Source: Tubiluchus corallicola
Taxonomy: Eukaryota; Priapulida; Priapulimorpha; Priapulimorphida; Tubiluchidae
Reading direction: 5' to 3'
Assembly (NCBI GenBank): GCA_030141605.1
Contig: JAQGDQ010000763.1
Coordinates: 1-64,000 of the forward strand
Length of the DNA stretch: 64,000 nucleotides
In this document: positions 58,170 through 64,000 of the stretch, in pieces
How positions within the stretch are numbered: position 1 is the stretch's first letter
Layout: each line of letters opens with the position of its first letter
Program-made: the position numbers and the translations under genes
The notes under the pieces: model-generated
The model's database searches: none
Told to the model about the DNA's origin: nothing
What the model saw: only the letters and a program-made list of their open reading frames with translations

Positions 58170-59062
58170 TTAAGTAAAAAAACCAGGAGATAATTTAAGC
58201 TGAAAGTTTTACACGCAGATAGCGTTCAATGTTGCAAATAATTTAATCATGGTCCGGTACATTTTCTGCAGCAGTTTTGTTTACACGCTGCTATTGGCAA
58301 CGATGGCTAAACCCATTACGAGTAAGGATGTAAATGGCCGCACAAAAAACGATTATAAGATACACAATGCGCACCTTTTGTAAAATTTCGAAGAAGCCAA
58401 TAAAATTATTTTGACGCGTTAACTTCTCTTAAACAAAGTTAGCAAGCATCGTTTTCTGTATTGTGCAAAAAGTCTGATACTATAAGTTTCTTCGCTGACA
58501 CCTCCCCCCTTTTCTCTTTGCACTAAACCAGACAAATGTTGCCAATCAAAAAAATAATTCACAAAATCATTGTAATGTACTAAAAGAAGAAACAAAGTTT
58601 GTATTAAAAAAGAAAACCTTTGATGCAGAAAACCAAAATAACCATTAGCAAATTAATTAGATTGGTTTACTGTTTCGGCATTAGATATTATTTTGTTTTT
58701 GCTTTTCGCGTATTGATCTTGTGATGAAACTATACTTGACCGGTTTATGCTGGTTTTTCCGACTTCGCTGACGCTGAGCTCATTCGTTGCTTTTGTGAGA
58801 AAAGATGTTACAGATTTTTCTTGGTTTTTCTTTTAATCCGTGCTTATGATTTTCTCTAACGTGATTATGTTGCCATTCTATATTAAGTACATCTTCTACG
58901 TAGATTTCTCCGACACGAAAGGGTGGTTTCCGATATAATTTCAAGGAATAAAGGTCGGATTAGGAGCAGCGTGCTTTTTGATCTTGCAGCACGACAACGT
59001 TGCGTTAGAAATTTCCCACCAATCTACAGTAACAAAATTATTTTTGGTTGTTTTTTAAACAT
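58170..59062. promoter_or_regulatory. Shared upstream region of two divergent genes
   Basis: 893 bp lie between the start codons of the minus gene (58169) and the plus carrier gene (59063), so both promoters and 5' UTRs must be here or further apart on alternative exons. No TATA box was identified with confidence. Confidence 0.45.
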
Positions 59063-59116
59063 ATGCCTCCTAAATGCGTTGACGAATTCAATCAAACCAT
59101 GGATGCAGTTTTTACA
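59063..59116 (+). CDS. SLC25A38: Mitochondrial glycine carrier SLC25A38-like, exon 1
   Basis: ATG at 59063 opens 18 codons, MPPKCVDEFNQTMDAVFT, ending in phase 0 at a consensus donor GTAAGT. The next exon (61247) starts in phase 0, and the joined order fits the N-terminus of SLC25A38 proteins, where a short leader precedes the first carrier helix. By itself this exon has little similarity; the call depends on exon 2, phase and spacing. Start choice: the first ATG in the frame; the few codons above it have no other ATG. Confidence 0.7.
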
Positions 59117-61246
59117 GTAAGTGTTATCTTGCTGTACTACAACTGTCTCATAATCATGTACATGGTCACACTGCCGTTGCACAAACTTGTTCATAATGAT
59201 GATGCTTTCACGTATTTGGTAATTTTTTCGTTTCTTCGTCAGGACATTGTCAAAACTCGTGTTGAAACTGTTAAGTCACGCAGAGAGAACAACTTTCTTT
59301 TATTATGTTCTTGACTGAGTCGCTGTTTGTGGGGAAAATGGCAAAAGATCTGCTGATTCATGCTGTAATGCGCTGTGTTTTTATTAATGCTTTGACCGAA
59401 ATGAAAAACAAAATGTGTTACGGATTGTTCAGATTAGCATGTTTTCTTGTCAAGTAACTTGCAAATGTGTTCAGACTAGAGAGCAAACTTGCTGCGAGTA
59501 ACTGTGACACTAAGCATGAGCTGACCCTCCCTTCTCTCGTCAGTGCAAGAAGTGTAACTCACCGAGCCATTCACACAAGACTGTAACTTGCAGGAAATCA
59601 ACTCACAGCAACTGTAGGAGTTTGCAATAAATTGCTGACAGTAACTCTCAAGGCAGTTCACACTTGCGAGTCTGCTGTCAGAGGGAAAACTCGAGACAAA
59701 CTTGTCTAAGAAATGAATGATATTATTATAAGTGGGGTGGTGTTTGACGATTAACTAACATCGTGGAGAAAGTCACATAAACATAAAAATAATGTGGTTG
59801 ATTGTGGCGCGTGATCATAACTAACCATGATTGTAAAGGTTAATCCTTTAAGATGGTGAGACACTAACCTGATGAAGCTGCCTCACCAGTCCACCACTAT
59901 TTGAATGTGAACAATATGTGCGCTTGCATAGCGAAATTGTCCATAAGTCAGCAACTAACCTTTTGTAGTTATTCACATATCCTGAATCTCCATTTCATGA
60001 GAATCATTTTGATACCAAGCCCATTGCTCGATGTTATCTCTAACCTGAGATAATCCACATTGAAGTTGAGGTGCAGGCCGTGCAGTGAAAAATGTAATCT
60101 CGAGAAAATCGCTGTTAAAGTCAGCCATTGGTTCTTGTGGCGTCTCGACAAAACACTTAGCAACCGTACAAAAGTGCAGTTGCTATGGACTTTGCAAGAA
60201 CACGTTGAACTTGTGTTTAAATCTAGTAGATGGCTTTTCCTGACGAAGATTTGGGCTTGTCAACAGAAAAAAATGAAGCAAAATGACTGCTTCCTCGTGC
60301 TGCTATCGGAGTTTGAAAATACAAGTTTTTGCAATTGCTGTATTAGTTTCTGGGCAGAGAAATGGGCACTGGGTTATAAAATTAAATTTTTAATATTTTT
60401 TGGACATTTTCTTGATAATTTGATGCTAAAATATAAAAGTCCAGTATATTTGGTGTTTGCTTTTATAAGAAATAAAAAATTGACATTAGACTAAAATTTT
60501 GGTACTTTCTACTTTGAAGCATCGTAATGTAGTTTTAACTATGCCGACTTATGGACAATTTTGGTTTGCAAGCACACATTTAGTTCTATGTCCTCTCTCA
60601 ACAGCCGGAATCAGTACAGTCAACCATTCGCAGTGAATACTGAATCCGGCAGTCACCCCCCCCCCCCCCATTCATTCGCGGACCATTCTATGTATTGCGT
60701 AACTTCAGTTGCTGTGTGACTCTCTGGCTATTCTCCGCTCACCTTAACCTGAGACTGTCAAGTAGTTGTCGCTTGTCGGGGCATATTAGTAACTTCTTCA
60801 TCTAATGAAAGCAGTAGGGCAGCTGCTTGTTACACTAAAAGTATTTAAAGCTCCGAGTGAGAACATTGGGTCCCTCAACCCCGATGACAAACCGCATGCC
60901 TTGACGTCAATTTGTGGGGATGGTAAAACAAGCTTGTAGCAGCTAAGTGTAAAAACATTTTATTGCCTAAATTTGTTGCAGAATTGAAACTGATGTTTTT
61001 CGTGCAAAATTTGCATATTATGAGCCTGGGTATAATTGTGAAAGGCAGTCAGCAATGATTGCGAATTATCTGACTAAGAAACTAAAAAAAACTGAAAGAA
61101 ATTATAAAAACTAGGCATATTTTTTCAATGCCATCTGCGTTTCTGATGTTGAACTAGACTAGAAATAATAACTTTAACTTTTATAACGTTCAAAATGTTC
61201 TCAGTGACGCTAACGTTTAAGGCAAATGTTTTTTCTTTATTTTCAG
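59117..61246 (+). other. Intron 1 of the SLC25A38-like gene
   Basis: 2130 bp with GT-AG ends. It contains a 13 C run near 60656 next to an imperfect inverted repeat (GCCGGAATCAGTA / TACTGAATCCGGC, 60612-60655). A 144-codon plus frame at 60060-60494 lacks family features and is not called. Confidence 0.6.
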
Positions 61247-61359
61247 AGTCCTTTGTTCAAATCATTTTTGGCTGGTTCCTTTAGTGGAACTTGCTCAACT
61301 ATAGTTTTCCAACCGCTTGACCTTGTCAAGACCAGAATTCAGGCTCCAATGACTATTGG
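61247..61359 (+). CDS. SLC25A38: Mitochondrial glycine carrier SLC25A38-like, exon 2
   Basis: Acceptor TTATTTTCAG and donor GTACGT bracket 113 nt reading [37 protein letters not shown] and two bases. PLDLVKTR matches the PX(D/E)XX(K/R)X(K/R) signature of the mitochondrial carrier family. [14 protein letters not shown] and [10 protein letters not shown] closely match the first repeat of SLC25A38 (yeast Hem25), the inner-membrane glycine importer for haem synthesis. Only the first of six helices is in the window; no further exon was found to 64000, so the gene continues beyond it. Confidence 0.88.
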
Positions 61360-61439
61360 GTACGTTTCTTAAGTACTGTGTTGTTGTTTATATATCTTAT
61401 ATTATATTACATTTAACGACGTAATATGACGTATAGTAC

Positions 61440-62120
61440 CTTTAAAGGACAAGAAAAGGGGTACCGGAAGTAGGCTTCAGAAAAATCACCTTGAAAATTA
61501 TACCACCTTACATCATTTTTAAGCACATATCATATTCGCGTTTAAAGGAAGTTTGTTTGTTTTCATTTGAAATCTCCGGAGTCACTGTTCCGACTGCGCC
61601 ATTACATGACGTCACCTAAGCACAACGTAAATCGGGGGAAGAAAGGTCAATGTTAAATTATACATGTCCCAAAAAACTTTCCATGGAAATTTATATTGCT
61701 TAGCATTTCGCTTACGTGCTGGAAAGACTTATGTGATTAGAAATAATAATTTAAAATGTTCATGTCAATTGGTAAAATGTCACTGGCTCATCCTCTAGGG
61801 TGCACCACCCACTAACCAAAGACGTGTTTTTAATCTTATTGACAAGACAGTAATTTAGAATTTTACTTAGTTAGTACCGTGTGTGCGACGAATGCCCTGA
61901 TTATTTTTTCAAACTTCACGGATTGTTCACTCAAACGACCTACCATCAAAATGGCTGCGCCTAATTGTCATCGCGGGAGTTTAAATTTACAAATTTTATA
62001 CAGCATTGCTGCCGACGCAAGCCCTGCATGCAAAAAGGCAGTATGTAAGTGGTATGAAACTTCAAGATGAATTTTTTAAGCTTCATGTAAGTGGAGGGTT
62101 TTCTTGTGCTTTGTCTCTCT
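61440..62120 (+). repeat. Dispersed repeat family R3, copy C
   Basis: Collinear with 9515-10080, and at its right end with 53255-53400. It lies in intron 2 of the carrier gene. No coding capacity. Confidence 0.75.
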
Positions 62121-62249
62121 AGTTTAGTATTCAGTACATGTACATGTGCTAAAAAGGTACATGCAATTTATGTTAGATGTGAGAAATTTATCACTAAATG
62201 ATTACATCGCTCGATTGCTTCGTTAGACGTTTAATTTCTTTATATAGCC

Positions 62250-62767
62250 CAGGGATGAGAGTTTTCCCCGGATACGCGGAATTCCGAGTTTTTGGAAGAC
62301 CAGTAGTGCCGTTTTTGTAAATCGCGTAAATTCGTTTAGAAAGTTTTTACGGACCCAGTACATTATTTCACAAGCTGACCGCTAGTTGGCAGGCCGTCAC
62401 TTTGTTTACATCACGTACATCAGTGTAACCACGTGTATATCTCTATGTATAAAAATATAGAATCAATTGTGCGGAGTTATTTGAGTCGATTGCAGACAGT
62501 TTTTATATACTTTTGCATAGGAGCGGCCAGTACTTAGGCGTTTTTGAGACAATTAGGTATCATGTATCCTTGATAGTTGGGTATTTTAAATTATGCATGA
62601 AACAAGGTAATTTATATTTTAAGTCCACTTAGAGGCTCTCTACGGTCACAAAACTGCAATTTGTTGTTGGCTCCAAGGGGGCTTCCTTGAACCCCATTGG
62701 GGGCCTACGTGGCCCCAAAACCCCCCGGCCTGTTTCAGTTTTTTGCAATTTGTCATTCTCATCCCTG
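62250..62767. mobile_element. Miniature hAT-like element, copy 2
   Basis: Ends CAGGGATGAGA and TCTCATCCCTG, flanked by ATATAGCC on both sides (62242-62249 and 62768-62775). The body matches 55762-56262. The two copies have different target duplications, so they are independent insertions. Confidence 0.92.
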
Positions 62768-62775
62768 ATATAGCC

Positions 62776-63730
62776 GAGCAGCAGCATCCCGGTTCATGTT
62801 ATTTTTGTAGTAGAAGCTGCTGAGAAGTCAAGAAGCACGTGATTGTCGTCTGCTTGAGCACGCGGCCTGTTGGGGCAGTTGCGCGTGTTGATGTTGAAGC
62901 GAATCCATGCTGTTTGCATGTTCTGCAATATCTGTGTGTGAGTTTTTTTGCAAAGTAAATTAAAATTCCAAGCTGCTTTGCGCAAGTGTTTAATGCTAAA
63001 CAAAAAGTTTGGGTTTTTTTTTCAAAGTAAATTAAAGTTCCAAGCTGTTTTGTGACGTATCTAGTGTTAAGCAAAAATTTTGATCATCACTAGTAGAAAT
63101 AAATGTGTTACTGTCTAAACATTGTTGCTTGTAGAGGAACATCTGTAAAAGTTCTTCAGTTTTATGAGAACAATATTGCACAATGTTTCACATTTCACGT
63201 CGAGATATATATGCAAGAAGTCTATTACAATCCCATTGTTGGTTGTAATTTGTTAACAGTTGTAATGCTTTTTTCAATGTTTGTCCACTTTTCCTGAATG
63301 ATAAAAGACATGCAATTAAACGTGATCCGATCTAGCCACATTTGATAAAAAAATTCTTTACATGTACCATACTGCTGGAAGAGGCATTTTATTTCACGTT
63401 TTGTAAACTTTTCCACTGAGAATACTGAGATGTACGCATTTCAACCAGCATTTAGAAACTATTTGTAGAAAACTAGTTTTATCATTTTTATGTTTGATTT
63501 TCTCATTCCCTTTTCTTTGTAAACATATTTATTTAATATCATTTTGATAATAATGTCAGATGGCTTAACCTTTAGGATCTCGTTAGTTCAATTAGTAAAT
63601 CACGCAATAAAGACTAAACGAAGTTCTCTTTGCACAGGTTTTTTTCTCACTCCGAAAATTTTCCTCGGAAATTTTGCATTTTCGAAAAGCTTTTCCATCC
63701 TCCTGTTCTGTTTGTATAAGTTATAATTTT
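62776..63730. other. No exon or repeat assigned except one short similarity
   Basis: 63535-63580 resembles the reverse complement of 51935-51985, just upstream of exon 4 on its own strand. No carrier exon is recognisable. Confidence 0.4.
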
Positions 63731-63930
63731 ATTTATTTCCACTCTGCATCTAACAGTTGTAATAAAAATACAGATAATTTCACTGAAGTAAATATAAATA
63801 TAAATGCAATATTATCCAGAAATTACAAAAGAGATTCTTATGCAGCATGTACATGTGAAAATTACATTACAGAATAATTTTGATGCATACAGTTTGAGCC
63901 TAAAAGCATAGCTTGACAGGCCAAACTGTA
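63731..63930 (-). repeat. Inverted copy of the 22705-22925 repeat
   Basis: The reverse complement reproduces 22705-22925 with few changes (ACAGTTTGGCCTGTCA, TTTAGGCTCAAACTGTATGC, TTACTTCAGTGAAATTATCT). Confidence 0.75.
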
Positions 63931-64000
63931 CATTGAAATCTTAAAGAACTGATTAATAATTGAAATAATGATAATATATGCATAAAAATGTGGGGGGGGA

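Noticed and set aside
60060-60494. 144-codon plus frame
   Set aside because: No domain, no splice context beyond being inside intron 1 of the carrier gene, and composition like surrounding intron DNA.

Overview
The window is AT-rich nuclear DNA from an invertebrate animal. Intron-containing genes, a 5S rRNA-like sequence, non-LTR and LTR retroelements and several miniature DNA transposons rule out a prokaryote. A cnidarian is my best guess, from the 5S-like sequence, the PHD-endonuclease-reverse transcriptase LINE and the expanded adenosine-receptor-like GPCR family. The guess rests on family resemblance only.

Layout. (1) 1-14,000 has no recognisable gene. It is mostly satellites (27, 35, 46 and 138 bp units, trinucleotide and tetranucleotide tracts) with dispersed repeats between them. 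(2) 14,880-15,420 is a 5S rRNA-like sequence on the minus strand with an attached GC-richer body. (3) 15,580-39,260 is a one-strand array of intronless class A GPCR genes, all on minus: seven intact copies (15588, 18386, 23889, 29417, 31223, 35628, 38391), three relics (22353, 26637, 33130), and an inverted half gene on plus at 46021. The copies share flanking DNA and look like tandem duplicates. Solo LTRs, LINE fragments, satellites and minisatellites lie between them. (4) 40,542-45,418 is a nearly complete LINE whose insertion point can be read by comparison with a duplicated flank. (5) 46,900-57,000 is repeat-rich: a 32 bp satellite, three miniature hAT-like elements with target-site duplications or long terminal repeats, a piggyBac-like miniature element and nested repeats. 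(6) 50,434-58,169 (minus) holds at least five phase-compatible exons of an unidentified protein starting with MAAVK. Head-to-head with it, 59,063-61,359 (plus) holds the first two coding exons of an SLC25A38-type mitochondrial carrier that continues beyond the window.

Functional reading. The GPCR array is a lineage-specific receptor expansion of the adenosine/melanocortin-like (MECA) type, with birth, gene conversion and death visible in one place. The carrier would be a mitochondrial glycine importer for haem synthesis. Nothing suggests that these two ordinary genes are functionally linked to the receptors. Most long open frames in the low-complexity DNA are artefacts of repeats lacking stop codons.
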